From Microbacteriaceae bacterium PS02066 (GTDB taxonomy: Bacteria > Actinomycetota > Actinomycetes > Actinomycetales > Microbacteriaceae), in contig JASCPH010000037.1 in NCBI GenBank assembly GCA_029959545.1, forward strand, positions 1 to 34,422: a stretch of 34,422 nucleotides of DNA, given 5' to 3'. Of this stretch, positions 8,283 to 16,222 are shown in pieces. Position 1 is the first letter of the stretch. Every line of letters starts with the position of its first letter. The notes below the pieces were generated by a model. The model did no database searches, had not been told where the DNA came from, and saw only the letters and a list, made by a program, of their open reading frames with translations. The position numbers and the translations under genes are program-made.

Positions 8283-8319
8283 GAAACTGTCGCCCCTGCG
8301 AGAGGCACGCGCCCGGCGC

Positions 8320-8361
8320 CACCGGCCCGACACGCGTTCGGCACCACCGGCCCGGCACGCG
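8320..8361. repeat. short tandem repeat in the glmS upstream region
   Basis: A 17-nt unit starting CACCGGCCC occurs at 8320-8336 and 8345-8361 with 16 of 17 bases identical and a 25-bp period. It lies about 80 bp upstream of glmS and could be a paired regulator site or simple GC-rich drift. Confidence 0.3.
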
Positions 8362-8425
8362 CGGCCCCGACTGGGCCCACGGATTGCACGGCCGGGCGCC
8401 GGGCGGGTTCCCGGCTGGGCCCAAC

Positions 8426-8438
8426 TACGATGGATCGC
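8426..8438 (+). promoter_or_regulatory. -10 box of a leaderless promoter (glmS)
   Basis: TACGAT (8426-8431) lies 7 nt before the glmS ATG at 8439, with no ribosome-binding site between. There is no room for a glmS ribozyme in such an mRNA. Confidence 0.55.
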
Positions 8439-10289
8439 ATGTGTGGAATCGTCGGATATGTCGGCCCCAGGCCGAGCCAGGACATCCTGATCTCGGGTCT
8501 GGCACGTCTCGAGTACCGCGGATATGACTCGGCCGGCATCGCCGTGATCGACGCCGACGGCGAGCTGGGGATGCGCAAGCGCGCCGGCAAGCTGAGCGTC
8601 CTGCGCGACGACCTCGCGCGCCTGCCTCTCGCGGACGGCACCACCGGCATCGGCCACACCCGCTGGGCGACCCACGGCGGCCCGACCGACGCCAACGCGC
8701 ACCCGCATCTGGCCGACGACGACAAGCTCGCCGTCATCCACAACGGCATCATCGAGAACTTCGCAGCCCTCAAGGCCGAGCTGGTCAGCGAGGGCTACAC
8801 GTTCCGCAGCGAGACCGACACCGAGGTGGCCGCTGTCCTGATCGGCCGCGAGTACGCCGCATCCGGCGACCTGATCGCCGCGTTCCGCGCGACCGTCGGC
8901 CGCTTCGAGGGCGCCTACACGCTGCTGGCGATGCACAAGGACCACCCCGGACTCGTGGTCGCCGCGCGCCGCAACTCGCCGCTGGTGATCGGCCTCGGCG
9001 AGGGCGAGAACTTCCTCGGGTCCGACGTGGCGGCGTTCGTCGAGCACACCCGCAACGCGCTCGCGATCGGCCAGGACGAGATCGTCGCCATCACCCCGGA
9101 CGGCGTGGAGGTCACGGACTTCGACGGCAACGTCGTGGAGCCCGAGCCGTTCGAAGTGACCTGGGATGCTGCCGCCGCCGAGAAGGGCGGATGGTCCTCG
9201 TTCATGGCGAAGGAGGTCTCGGAGGAGCCCGAGGCTGTCGCCAACACGATCCGCGGCCGCATCCGTGACGGTGTCGTCGTCGTCCCCGAGCTCGACGGAC
9301 TCGACGAGCTCTTCGCCGACATCGACCGCGTCGTCATCATCGCGGCGGGTACCGCGGCCTACGCCGGGCAGACCGGCAAGTACGCGCTGGAGCTGTGGAC
9401 CCGCATCCCGGTCGACGTCGAGCTCGCGCACGAGTTCCGCTACCGCGACCCGGTGATCGGACCGCGCACGCTGGTCGTCTCGATCAGCCAGTCCGGCGAG
9501 ACCATGGACACCCTCATGGCCGTCAAGTACGCCCGTGAGCGCGGCGCGCGCACGCTTTCCATCTGCAATACGCAGGGCGCCACCATCCCGCGCGAGTCGG
9601 ATGCGATCGTCTACACGCACGCCGGACCCGAGGTCGCCGTGGCCTCGACCAAGGCCTTCGTCGCCCAGATCACCGCGATCTACCTGCTCGCGCTGCACAT
9701 CGCGCGCGTGCGCGGGTCGCTGACGGCAGCCGAGATCGCCGACCATGTGCGCGAGCTCGAGTCGGTGCCCGGCAAGATCAGCACCATCCTCGAGACGCAG
9801 CAGGAGCGCATCACGCAGCTCGCGCACTGGATGGCCGACACCCGGTCGGTGCTGTTCCTCGGCCGACACGTCGGCTACCCGATCGCGCTGGAGGGGGCGC
9901 TCAAGCTCAAGGAGATCTCCTACATCCACGCCGAGGGCTTCGCCGCCGGCGAGCTCAAGCACGGACCCATCGCGCTGATCGAGCCCGGTCAGCCGGTGTT
10001 CGTGATCGTGCCGTCGCCGCGGGAGTCCTCGGTACTGCACGACAAGGTGGTCTCCAACATCCAGGAGATCCGGGCGCGCGGGGCCCGCGTCATCGTGATC
10101 GCGGAGGAGGGCGACGCGAGCGTCCTGCCGTTCTCCGACGAGGTGCTGCACATCCCGCTCGCGGGCCCTCTGTTCGAGGCGCTGCTCGCGGTCGTCCCGC
10201 TGCACATCTTCGCGATGGGCCTCGCCACGGCGAAGGGCCTGGATGTGGACCAGCCGCGCAACCTGGCCAAGTCGGTCACGGTCGAGTAA
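8439..10289 (+). CDS. glmS: glutamine--fructose-6-phosphate aminotransferase (isomerizing)
   Basis: A 616-aa two-part enzyme making glucosamine-6-phosphate from fructose-6-phosphate and glutamine, the entry to UDP-GlcNAc. The glutaminase half begins MCGIVGYVG, with Cys2 as the N-terminal nucleophile after Met removal, and contains GHTRWATHG and HNGIIENF. Two SIS sugar-isomerase domains follow, with SISQSGETMDTL, STKAFVAQ and GFAAGELKHGPIALI; the C-terminus LAKSVTVE is the conserved tail. The catalytic Cys fixes the start at ATG 8439 over the in-frame ATG 9 nt upstream, and the TACGAT box 7 nt before agrees. A strong terminator follows at 10307-10335. Confidence 0.97.
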   Translation: MCGIVGYVGPRPSQDILISGLARLEYRGYDSAGIAVIDADGELGMRKRAGKLSVLRDDLARLPLADGTTGIGHTRWATHGGPTDANAHPHLADDDKLAVIHNGIIENFAALKAELVSEGYTFRSETDTEVAAVLIGREYAASGDLIAAFRATVGRFEGAYTLLAMHKDHPGLVVAARRNSPLVIGLGEGENFLGSDVAAFVEHTRNALAIGQDEIVAITPDGVEVTDFDGNVVEPEPFEVTWDAAAAEKGGWSSFMAKEVSEEPEAVANTIRGRIRDGVVVVPELDGLDELFADIDRVVIIAAGTAAYAGQTGKYALELWTRIPVDVELAHEFRYRDPVIGPRTLVVSISQSGETMDTLMAVKYARERGARTLSICNTQGATIPRESDAIVYTHAGPEVAVASTKAFVAQITAIYLLALHIARVRGSLTAAEIADHVRELESVPGKISTILETQQERITQLAHWMADTRSVLFLGRHVGYPIALEGALKLKEISYIHAEGFAAGELKHGPIALIEPGQPVFVIVPSPRESSVLHDKVVSNIQEIRARGARVIVIAEEGDASVLPFSDEVLHIPLAGPLFEALLAVVPLHIFAMGLATAKGLDVDQPRNLAKSVTVE

Positions 10290-10306
10290 GGGCCACACTT
10301 CTGCAC

Positions 10307-10335
10307 AAACGCACCTGTGATCGACAGGTGCGTTT
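10307..10335 (+). terminator. glmS terminator
   Basis: Arms 10307-10318 and 10324-10335 are perfect 12-bp complements with a 5-nt loop, 17 bp after the glmS stop. The stem starts with AAA and ends in TTT, which gives a short U run in the RNA. This is a good intrinsic terminator. Confidence 0.8.
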
Positions 10336-10344
10336 GCGCATTCC

Positions 10345-10379
10345 TGTGGCAGTTGCGCAACGGCGACGCAACTCGGGCA
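10345..10379 (+). repeat. 35-bp repeat, copy 2 (upstream of acpS)
   Basis: It matches the reverse complement of 8206-8240 at about 32/35 bases. It contains the perfect palindrome GTTGCGCAAC (10352-10361). It lies just upstream of the acpS -10 box, about where a regulator would bind. Confidence 0.7.
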
Positions 10380-10393
10380 TCCCGGGGCGCGGA

Positions 10394-10431
10394 TAGGGTG
10401 GCGGATGCGGCGAGCCGCCGCATCCGGGAGG
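10394..10431 (+). promoter_or_regulatory. acpS promoter -10 and leader hairpin next to the ribosome-binding site
   Basis: TAGGGT (10394-10399) is a candidate -10 box. In the short leader, arms 10403-10412 and 10416-10425 pair over 10 bp with a 3-nt loop. The stem ends directly before the GGGAGG ribosome-binding site (10426-10431), 4 nt from the ATG. Such a structure could affect acpS translation. Confidence 0.45.
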
Positions 10432-10435
10432 GCAC

Positions 10436-10795
10436 ATGATCGTCGGAATCGGCGTCGACCTGGTCGACGTGCCGCGCTTCGAGCGCACGCTCGCGCGCAC
10501 GCCCGGCCTTCTGGCCCGCCTCTTCTCACCCGCCGAGCGTGTGCTGAAGCCGCGCTCGCTCGCCGCGCGCTACGCCGCCAAGGAGGCGCTGATCAAGGCG
10601 CTCGGCGGCTCGGACGGCGTGCACTGGGTGGAGATCGAGGTGACCTCGGAGCCCTCCGGACGACCGATCTTCGCGCTGACCGGTTCCACGGCCGAGGTCG
10701 TCGCGGCACGCGGCATCGTGGCCCTGCACCTGTCGATGAGCCACGATGCGGGCCTCGCGACGGCGTACGTCGTCGCCGAGGCGGCACCCGCATGA
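10436..10795 (+). CDS. acpS: holo-[acyl-carrier-protein] synthase
   Basis: A 119-aa enzyme that moves 4'-phosphopantetheine from CoA to acyl carrier protein. Its motifs are complete: the N-terminal [15 protein letters not shown] with the metal-binding Asp, [10 protein letters not shown], and [13 protein letters not shown], the hallmark of AcpS-type transferases. [16 protein letters not shown] closes the fold. It likely acts as a homotrimer. It follows a terminator and has its own -10 box, and it heads a tightly packed run of genes: the next gene overlaps it by 4 nt (ATGA). Its substrate CoA depends on coaA, two genes upstream. Confidence 0.95.
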   Translation: MIVGIGVDLVDVPRFERTLARTPGLLARLFSPAERVLKPRSLAARYAAKEALIKALGGSDGVHWVEIEVTSEPSGRPIFALTGSTAEVVAARGIVALHLSMSHDAGLATAYVVAEAAPA

Positions 10796-11361
10796 TCGCG
10801 CGCGTCGCCGTCTACGCGGGCTCCGCCCTCGGCACCTCGCCGGCCTACGCGCAGGCTGCGGCCGCGGTGGGCCAGGTGCTCGCCGTATCCGGCATCGGGC
10901 TCGTGTACGGCGGCGGGCGCGCCGGACTCATGGGGGTCGTAGCGGACGCGGCCCTCGCCGCCGGCGGGGAGGTGCACGGGGTGATCCCGCAGGCCCTGGT
11001 GGATGCGGAGCTCGCCCACCCCGGCCTCACCCGGCTCGAGATCGTGGCCGACATGCACGAGCGCAAGATGCGGATGGCGGAGCTCGCCGATGCGTTCGTG
11101 GCTCTGCCCGGCGGGGCCGGAACGCTCGAGGAGCTCTTCGAAGCGTGGACCTGGCTGCAGCTGGGACTGCACCGCAAGCCCGTCTCGCTCTACGACGTCG
11201 ACGGCTACTGGGCGCCCCTGGGGGCGATGCTGGACGGCATGGTCGAGGCCGGCTTCCTGACCGCAGCCTTCCGCGACACCCTCGGCGTCGCCGCTGACCC
11301 GGCGGCGCTGCTTGCGGGATTCGCGGCATGGGAGCCGCCCGCGCCCAAGTGGCGGCGCTGA
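10792..11361 (+). CDS. LOG-family protein (TIGR00730; nucleotide phosphoribohydrolase type)
   Basis: A 189-aa Rossmann-like protein. GGGRAGLMG (residues 40-48), MHERK (88-92) and PGGAGTLEE (106-114) are the defining motifs of the LOG/YvdD family, which releases free base from cytokinin-type nucleoside 5'-monophosphates. Some bacterial members act on other nucleotides; the bacterial substrate here is unknown. The ATG overlaps the acpS stop by 4 nt, so it is translated as part of the acpS operon, and alr follows 46 bp later with its own -10-like box. In many actinobacteria the NAD(P)HX-repair gene nnrD lies between acpS and alr; this gene stands in that place and is unrelated to it. Confidence 0.88.
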   Translation: MIARVAVYAGSALGTSPAYAQAAAAVGQVLAVSGIGLVYGGGRAGLMGVVADAALAAGGEVHGVIPQALVDAELAHPGLTRLEIVADMHERKMRMAELADAFVALPGGAGTLEELFEAWTWLQLGLHRKPVSLYDVDGYWAPLGAMLDGMVEAGFLTAAFRDTLGVAADPAALLAGFAAWEPPAPKWRR

Positions 11362-11379
11362 GCGTCCTGCGTCAGCGGG

Positions 11380-11403
11380 TACCGTGGATGCGGCGACGGG
11401 AGG
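11380..11403 (+). promoter_or_regulatory. possible -10 box and ribosome-binding site of alr
   Basis: TACCGT (11380-11385) could be a -10 box giving a leader of about 16-20 nt. GGGAGG (11398-11403) is a strong ribosome-binding site 4 nt before the alr ATG. Confidence 0.35.
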
Positions 11404-11407
11404 TCCC

Positions 11408-12532
11408 ATGAGTACGCTGCCGGTCGGGGTCATGCGCGAAGCGATCATCGACGTCGAGGCGATCGCCGACAATGTTCGTCAGCTGCGCCGATTGACGGGC
11501 GTCGAGGTCATCGCCGTCGTCAAGGCCGACGGCTACGGGCACGGAGCCGCCCGGTCCGCCGCGGCAGCGCTCGCCGGCGGGGCGACGCGCATCGGTGTCG
11601 CCGACATCGCCGAGGCGCTGGCCCTGCGGCGCGCCGGGATCGACGCGCCCATCCTGGCGTGGTTGCACGCTCCCGGCGCCTCCTTCGGCGAGGCGGTCGA
11701 GCGCGGCATCGAGCTGGGCGTGTCGAACCTGGATCAGCTGAACGCGGCAGCCGCCGCCGGAAGCGGCGATCGTCCCGCCGTGCTGCACCTCAAGCTCGAG
11801 ACCGGACTGGGGCGCAACGGCGCTTCGCCCGCCGACTACGCCGCGCTGTTCGCGGAGGCGGCCCGGTGGGAGCGGCTGGGACGGGTGCGTGTGATCGGCA
11901 TCTTCAGCCACCTCTCCAACGCCTCCGCCCAGGACGACCTGGCGGCGCTCGCGCGCTTCGAGGATGCGGTTGCCGCCGCATCCGCCGCGGGCCTGACGCC
12001 GCGCCTGCGCCACATCGCCGCCACCCACGCCGCGATCGCCCTGCCGCAGACCCGGCTGAACTGCGTGCGGATCGGGATCGGCATCTACGGCCTGTCGCCC
12101 TTCGACGACCGTTCGTCGGCGGATCTGGGCCTGCGCCCGGCGATGACGCTGCGCGCCGCCGTCGCGGCCGTCAGGCGCGTCGGGGCGGGACAGGGCGTCT
12201 CGTACGGTTACGACTACCGCACGAACAGCGACACAACGTTGGCGCTCGTGCCGCTGGGGTACGCCGACGGGGTACCGCGGCAGGCCTCGGGCGCGGGACC
12301 GGTGCGCATCGCGGGCGGGCGTCACTCGGTGGCCGGGCGCATCGCGATGGATCAGTTCGTCGTCGATGTCGGCGATGCTGAGGTGCACGTGGGAGACGAG
12401 GTCGTCCTCTTCGGCGATCCGACCCTCGGCGTGCCGTCGGCGACCGACTGGGCGGATGCTGCCGGCACCATCAACTACGAGATCGTCACGCGGATCGGCG
12501 CGCGCGTTCCTCGGCGCGACATCGAGCGATGA
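11408..12532 (+). CDS. alr: alanine racemase
   Basis: A 374-aa pyridoxal-phosphate enzyme making D-alanine for peptidoglycan. The PLP-binding lysine is Lys39 in AVVKADGYGHG, at the start of a TIM-barrel domain. IGIFSHLSNA, CVRIGIGIYG, the VSYGYDY segment with the second catalytic Tyr, and GYADGVPR are all present. The C-terminal beta domain includes AGRIAMDQFVVDVG and NYEIVTRIGARVPR. ATG 11408 is preferred to a second ATG 24 nt later because a GGGAGG site stands directly upstream. Its stop overlaps the tsaE start (ATGA). Full length and intact. Confidence 0.95.
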   Translation: MSTLPVGVMREAIIDVEAIADNVRQLRRLTGVEVIAVVKADGYGHGAARSAAAALAGGATRIGVADIAEALALRRAGIDAPILAWLHAPGASFGEAVERGIELGVSNLDQLNAAAAAGSGDRPAVLHLKLETGLGRNGASPADYAALFAEAARWERLGRVRVIGIFSHLSNASAQDDLAALARFEDAVAAASAAGLTPRLRHIAATHAAIALPQTRLNCVRIGIGIYGLSPFDDRSSADLGLRPAMTLRAAVAAVRRVGAGQGVSYGYDYRTNSDTTLALVPLGYADGVPRQASGAGPVRIAGGRHSVAGRIAMDQFVVDVGDAEVHVGDEVVLFGDPTLGVPSATDWADAAGTINYEIVTRIGARVPRRDIER

Positions 12533-13095
12533 GCGGGCATGAATCCGGCGCCGCCGATGTTTCACACGACATGACGAACGGGGTCGGTGAGCTGGCGATG
12601 GACGAGTTGCTCGGCGAGCGGGAGATCGTCACGCCGCAGGAGATGGAGCAGCTGGGCCGGCAGATCGGAGAGCGCCTGCACGCGGGCGACGTCGTGGTGC
12701 TGACGGGGGCGCTCGGGGCGGGCAAGACCACGTTGACGCGCGGGATCGCCGCCGGTCTCGGCGTGCGCGGGCCGATCCAGAGCCCCACATTCGTGATCGC
12801 CCGCACGCATCCCTCGCTCACCGGCGGAGCGCCGCTGGTCCACGTCGACGCCTATCGGTTGGGTTCGGCGGCGGAGCTCGACGACCTCGACATCGACCTG
12901 CCGGGCTCGGTGGTCGTCGTGGAATGGGGCCACGGACTCATCGAGGCGATCGCGGACTCGTGGTGGGAGGTCGAGCTCGATCGCGAGTGGGACGGTCGCG
13001 GGGTCGACAGTGCCTGCGGGACGTATCAGCGCCACAACGACGACCTCGATGCCGAGACGCCGCGTCTGGTGACGATCACGCACCACACCGTCTGA
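12529..13095 (+). CDS. tsaE: tRNA t6A synthesis ATPase TsaE
   Basis: An ATPase of the TsaBDE complex that makes N6-threonylcarbamoyladenosine in ANN-decoding tRNAs. The Walker A motif is GALGAGKTT (residues 60-68), followed by GIAAGLGVRGPIQSPTFVI, HVDAYRLGS and VVVVEWGHGL, the TsaE signature. At 188 aa it exceeds the usual ~150. Part of the excess is an N-terminal head that may not be translated, because ATGs at 12571 and 12598 are alternatives. Part is a C-terminal stretch rich in Asp/Arg after VELDREWDGRG. ATG 12529 is kept for its 4-nt overlap with alr. tsaB starts 32 bp downstream. Confidence 0.9.
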   Translation: MSGHESGAADVSHDMTNGVGELAMDELLGEREIVTPQEMEQLGRQIGERLHAGDVVVLTGALGAGKTTLTRGIAAGLGVRGPIQSPTFVIARTHPSLTGGAPLVHVDAYRLGSAAELDDLDIDLPGSVVVVEWGHGLIEAIADSWWEVELDREWDGRGVDSACGTYQRHNDDLDAETPRLVTITHHTV

Positions 13096-13115
13096 GCGCC
13101 GCCGCGGCGCCGCAT

Positions 13116-13127
13116 TACCCTGGAGGG
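13116..13127 (+). promoter_or_regulatory. -10 box of a leaderless promoter (tsaB)
   Basis: TACCCT (13116-13121) lies 6 nt before the tsaB GTG at 13128, suggesting an internal leaderless start within the operon. The spacer GGAGGG could instead act as a ribosome-binding site, although it directly abuts the start codon. Confidence 0.4.
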
Positions 13128-13808
13128 GTGTTCCTCGGCATCGACACCTCGCTCGGAACGGCGCTCGCCGTCATCGACCCCGACGGCGTCGTGCGCGCCG
13201 AGGTCTCCAGCGACAATCCCCTCGGGCACGCCGAGGTCATCGGTGATCTGCTTCTCACCGTGACGGAGGCCGCGCGCACCACGGCCGCGCACGGCTCGGG
13301 ACTGGGGGCCGACGACGACGCACGCATCACGCACGTCGTCGCGGGCATGGGCCCCGGTCCCTTCACCGGGTTGCGCATCGGAATAGCCGCCGCGCGTGCG
13401 TTCGCGCTCGCCCGCGGTGTGCCCGTGGTGCCCGTCGCCAGCCACGATGCGGTCGCGCTGGGCGTGCTGCTCGCGTCGGCGATGGAGGATGCGGACGCCG
13501 GCACGTTCGCCGTCGTCACCGACGCGCGGCGTCGGGAGTTCGCCTACACCGTGTACCGCGGCCTCGACGATGACGGCCTGCCCGAGCGGATCACCGGCCC
13601 CGCCCTGAGCCCGCGCGACGAGCTGGACGACCGCCTCGCGGCGCTCGGGGCCGCGCGCATGGACGCGGGTGCGATCCCCGCGATGGTCCTCGCGCTGTGC
13701 GGTGCCCGTGCCGTCGCCGCCGGCCGCACGATCGCCGCGGACGAACCGCTGTATCTGCGATCCCCCGATGTCACGAGCCCGCACGCGCCCAAGCGGGTGG
13801 GGTCGTGA
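13128..13808 (+). CDS. tsaB: tRNA t6A synthesis protein TsaB
   Basis: A 226-aa ASKHA-fold protein that pairs with TsaD. The start MFLGIDTSLGTALAVID is the usual TsaB N-terminus, and AGMGPGPFTGLRIGIAAARA (about residues 72-91) is the family signature. DARRREFAYTVY follows. TsaB lacks the metal site of TsaD and serves as scaffold in the complex. GTG 13128 is fixed by the conserved FLGIDTS start. The stop overlaps rimI by 4 nt (GTGA). The C-terminal YLRSPDVTSPHAPKRVG resembles the end of other TsaB proteins. Confidence 0.93.
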   Translation: MFLGIDTSLGTALAVIDPDGVVRAEVSSDNPLGHAEVIGDLLLTVTEAARTTAAHGSGLGADDDARITHVVAGMGPGPFTGLRIGIAAARAFALARGVPVVPVASHDAVALGVLLASAMEDADAGTFAVVTDARRREFAYTVYRGLDDDGLPERITGPALSPRDELDDRLAALGAARMDAGAIPAMVLALCGARAVAAGRTIAADEPLYLRSPDVTSPHAPKRVGS

Positions 13809-14311
13809 TCCGTACGGCGACGCCCGCCGATCTCGACGCCATCATGCGTCTGGAGCGGGCGAGCTTTCCCACGGATGCGTGGAGCGACGCCATGATGCGT
13901 GAAGAACTCGCCTCGCCGCACGGGCACTACATCGCTCTCGAGCAGGGCGGTCGGCTGATCGGCTACGCAGGCTTGCGTGCGCCCGCGGGAGCGCGCGACG
14001 GCGACATCCAGACGATCGCTCTGGACGAGACGGCGCGCGGACGAGGCTTCGGGCGGGCGCTGTTGCGCACGCTCCTCTCGAAGGCCCACGAACGTCGCGT
14101 GCGCGACGTGTTCCTCGAGGTGCGCGACGACAACCCCGTCGCCCGTGGCTTGTACGCCTCCGAGGGTTTCGTCGAGGCCGGCCGGCGTCCGCGCTACTAC
14201 CAGCCCGACGACGTCGACGCGATCGTCATGCGCGTGGACGTGCCGGCGTGGGCGGCGGCCCGCGGCGAGGATGCGGTGGCATCCGGTGTGAACGGAGGAT
14301 GGTGCTCGTGA
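13805..14311 (+). CDS. rimI: ribosomal protein S18-alanine N-acetyltransferase (GNAT)
   Basis: A 168-aa GNAT acetyltransferase. [20 protein letters not shown] opens the fold, [19 protein letters not shown] carries the acetyl-CoA pyrophosphate loop (R-G-x-G-x-G/A type), and [20 protein letters not shown] is the RimI-like C-terminal motif. The family acetylates the N-terminal alanine of S18, sometimes other proteins. Its place between tsaB and tsaD, overlapping both by 4 nt, is the common bacterial arrangement and supports RimI over other GNATs. GTG 13805 is set by the overlap and by the conserved IRxAxxxD start. Confidence 0.88.
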   Translation: MIRTATPADLDAIMRLERASFPTDAWSDAMMREELASPHGHYIALEQGGRLIGYAGLRAPAGARDGDIQTIALDETARGRGFGRALLRTLLSKAHERRVRDVFLEVRDDNPVARGLYASEGFVEAGRRPRYYQPDDVDAIVMRVDVPAWAAARGEDAVASGVNGGWCS

Positions 14312-15357
14312 GCGGACCTCTCGTGCTCGGCATCGAGACAAGTTGCGACGAGACCGGCATCGGCATCGTCCGTGGCCGCGAGCTGCTGACGAACACGATC
14401 GCCAGCTCCATGGACGAGCACGCCCGCTACGGCGGCGTCGTGCCCGAAGTCGCCGCGCGTGCCCACCTCGAGGCGCTGCAGCCCGCGATCCACGCGGCGC
14501 TCGCCGAGGCCGGGGTCGGCCTGCACGACCTGGACGCGGTCGCCGTCACGTCGGGTCCGGGGCTGGCCGGTGCGCTCATGGTGGGAGTGGGCGCCGCGAA
14601 GGCGCTCGCCGTGGGGCTCGGCAAGCCGCTCTACGCCGTCAACCACCTCGTCGGTCATATCGCGGCCGACATCCTCGCTGCGGATGCGCCCCCCCTCGAG
14701 TACCCGACGGTGGCGCTCCTGGTGAGCGGTGGCCACACCTCCCTGCTGCTCGTGCGCGATCTCACGAGCGATGTGGAGTTGCTGGGTGAGACGGTCGACG
14801 ATGCCGCGGGGGAGGCGTTCGACAAGGTCGCCCGCATCCTGGGTCTGCCCTACCCGGGAGGTCCGCAGATCGACCGCGCCGCCGCCGAGGGCGATCCCAC
14901 CGCCATCCGGTTCCCCCGTGGGCTCTCCCGCGCCTCCGACATGGCGGAGCACCGCTACGACTTCTCGTTCTCGGGCCTGAAGACGGCCGTGGCGCGCTAC
15001 CTCGAGCAGACGCCGGAGGCCTCCGTGCCCGACGTCGCCGCATCCTTCCGCGAGGCGGTCGTGGACGTGCTGGTGACGAAGGCGCTGGACGCCTGCGAGC
15101 GCTACGGTGTGCCGCGCCTGCTGCTGGGCGGTGGCGTGATCGCCAACCGCAGGCTGCGCGACGTGGCTCTCGAGCGCGGCACCGCGGCCGGCGTCGCGGT
15201 CCGCATCCCGCCGCTGAGCCTGTGCACCGACAACGGGGCGATGATCGCGGCGTTGGCCGCCGAGCTCATCTCCGCAGGGCGTGCTCCGTCGACGCTCCGC
15301 TTCGGCGCCGACTCCACGCTGCCGGTCACCGAGATCCAGGTGGCGGAGCAGCGGTGA
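14308..15357 (+). CDS. tsaD: tRNA N6-adenosine threonylcarbamoyltransferase TsaD
   Basis: A 349-aa catalytic subunit of the t6A complex, transferring threonylcarbamoyl from TC-AMP to A37 of tRNA. It contains [15 protein letters not shown] at the start, the metal-binding pair His113 and His117 in [29 protein letters not shown], and the C-terminal [14 protein letters not shown] and [13 protein letters not shown] 14308 is preferred to ATG 14299. The site AACGGAGG (14291-14298) touches the ATG but lies 9 nt before the GTG, which also overlaps the rimI stop in the GTGA pattern used throughout this operon. A DUF-type membrane gene follows with another 4-nt overlap. Confidence 0.95.
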   Translation: MSGPLVLGIETSCDETGIGIVRGRELLTNTIASSMDEHARYGGVVPEVAARAHLEALQPAIHAALAEAGVGLHDLDAVAVTSGPGLAGALMVGVGAAKALAVGLGKPLYAVNHLVGHIAADILAADAPPLEYPTVALLVSGGHTSLLLVRDLTSDVELLGETVDDAAGEAFDKVARILGLPYPGGPQIDRAAAEGDPTAIRFPRGLSRASDMAEHRYDFSFSGLKTAVARYLEQTPEASVPDVAASFREAVVDVLVTKALDACERYGVPRLLLGGGVIANRRLRDVALERGTAAGVAVRIPPLSLCTDNGAMIAALAAELISAGRAPSTLRFGADSTLPVTEIQVAEQR

Positions 15358-15932
15358 ACCGCGAACAGGGACACGACACGCCGGAAGACCCGGCGTCGCT
15401 GGCATCGGCGTACGGACCGGACGACGCGGCCGCGCAGCCCCTGCTGGCGGCGGCCGCGGCTCTGGATCCTTCGCCGCACGAGCAGCCCGTCGGCGAGCTG
15501 CCGGTCGTCACCCGCGTCGAGTCACCCTCCGACGATGTCATCGTCCCGACGCGGGCCGCCGAGCTCCCGGGCACGCACCGCGGCGGCTTCACCCGCCCGC
15601 CGACCGCGCCCGTGGACGTGCGGGAGCAGGTCGCCGAGCACGAGGAGCTCCCCGCGACGACCGCGAACCTGCCGACCACTGATGCGGGCGCGCCCGCCAA
15701 CTTCGCGACGCTCTCCCTCGGCTTCGCCGTGGTGGCCCTCATCGTCGCCATCGTGGTCGGATGGGGCTTCCCGATCGGGGTGGGCGCCGTCGTTCTGGGG
15801 GTCATGTCGTTGCGCGGCCGCGTGGAGAGTCGCCCGATCGCGGCCTGGGGTGTGGCGCTGGGTGCGCTCTCGCTGATGTACAGCGCGGGATGGTTCATGT
15901 ACGCGGGCATCCAATCGGGGTGGATCGGCTGA
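15354..15932 (+). CDS. DUF4190-like membrane protein of unknown function
   Basis: A 192-aa protein. The first ~115 residues are polar, rich in Pro, Ala, Glu and Asp, and probably disordered. The rest forms two to three hydrophobic segments ([33 protein letters not shown] and [19 protein letters not shown]) in the layout of DUF4190-type small membrane proteins. GTG 15354 overlaps the tsaD stop by 4 nt, so it is the last gene of the t6A/alr operon. No catalytic residues are evident and the function is unknown. The small gene at 415-675 has the same kind of two-helix end. Confidence 0.75.
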   Translation: MNREQGHDTPEDPASLASAYGPDDAAAQPLLAAAAALDPSPHEQPVGELPVVTRVESPSDDVIVPTRAAELPGTHRGGFTRPPTAPVDVREQVAEHEELPATTANLPTTDAGAPANFATLSLGFAVVALIVAIVVGWGFPIGVGAVVLGVMSLRGRVESRPIAAWGVALGALSLMYSAGWFMYAGIQSGWIG

Positions 15933-15975
15933 CTTTTCTCCTCGGGGGAGTGCTCCCGCACGCCGGTGTGCTTGA

Positions 15976-15988
15976 TAGGTTCGCAAGC
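15976..15988 (+). promoter_or_regulatory. -10 box of a leaderless promoter (77-aa membrane gene)
   Basis: TAGGTT (15976-15981) lies 7 nt before ATG 15989 with no ribosome-binding site. Confidence 0.45.
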
Positions 15989-16222
15989 ATGGGGATCGAG
16001 TGGGGACGAATCAGCCCTGTCATCGTGGTCGCGGCCGGGGTTCTGGCCTGCATGCTGGTGCCGAGCGCGGTGTTCATCGCCGTCGCGGCTTTTCTCGAAG
16101 ACAACGCGCTGCTGGGGGCGGCGGCGGTCGCCGGCGCCGGGGTGATCGTCATCGCGGCCGCCGCGGCCTTCGTATATGCAGCGGCGGTGTTCCGACGACG
16201 CAGGGTCGTCGGCGAGAGCTGA
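15989..16222 (+). CDS. small two-helix membrane protein, unknown function
   Basis: A 77-aa protein: a short head MGIEWGR, one hydrophobic helix (about residues 10-35), a short acidic loop (LEDNALL), a second helix (about 40-68) and the positive end RRRRVVGES. This predicts both ends in or near the cytoplasm. It is not recognised as any family. It is supported as a gene by the TAGGTT box 7 nt before the ATG and by typical codon use. Its stop abuts the stop of the convergent methyltransferase gene with no gap, so the two transcripts must overlap. Confidence 0.65.
   Translation: MGIEWGRISPVIVVAAGVLACMLVPSAVFIAVAAFLEDNALLGAAAVAGAGVIVIAAAAAFVYAAAVFRRRRVVGES

Noticed and set aside
8185..8438. A glmS ribozyme/riboswitch upstream of glmS
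   Set aside because: That ribozyme belongs mainly to Firmicutes, its core was not seen, and the TACGAT box places the mRNA start at the glmS ATG.
8265..10529. A 754-codon open frame on the minus strand opposite glmS
   Set aside because: Shadow of glmS created by third-position GC bias; no motif and no start context.
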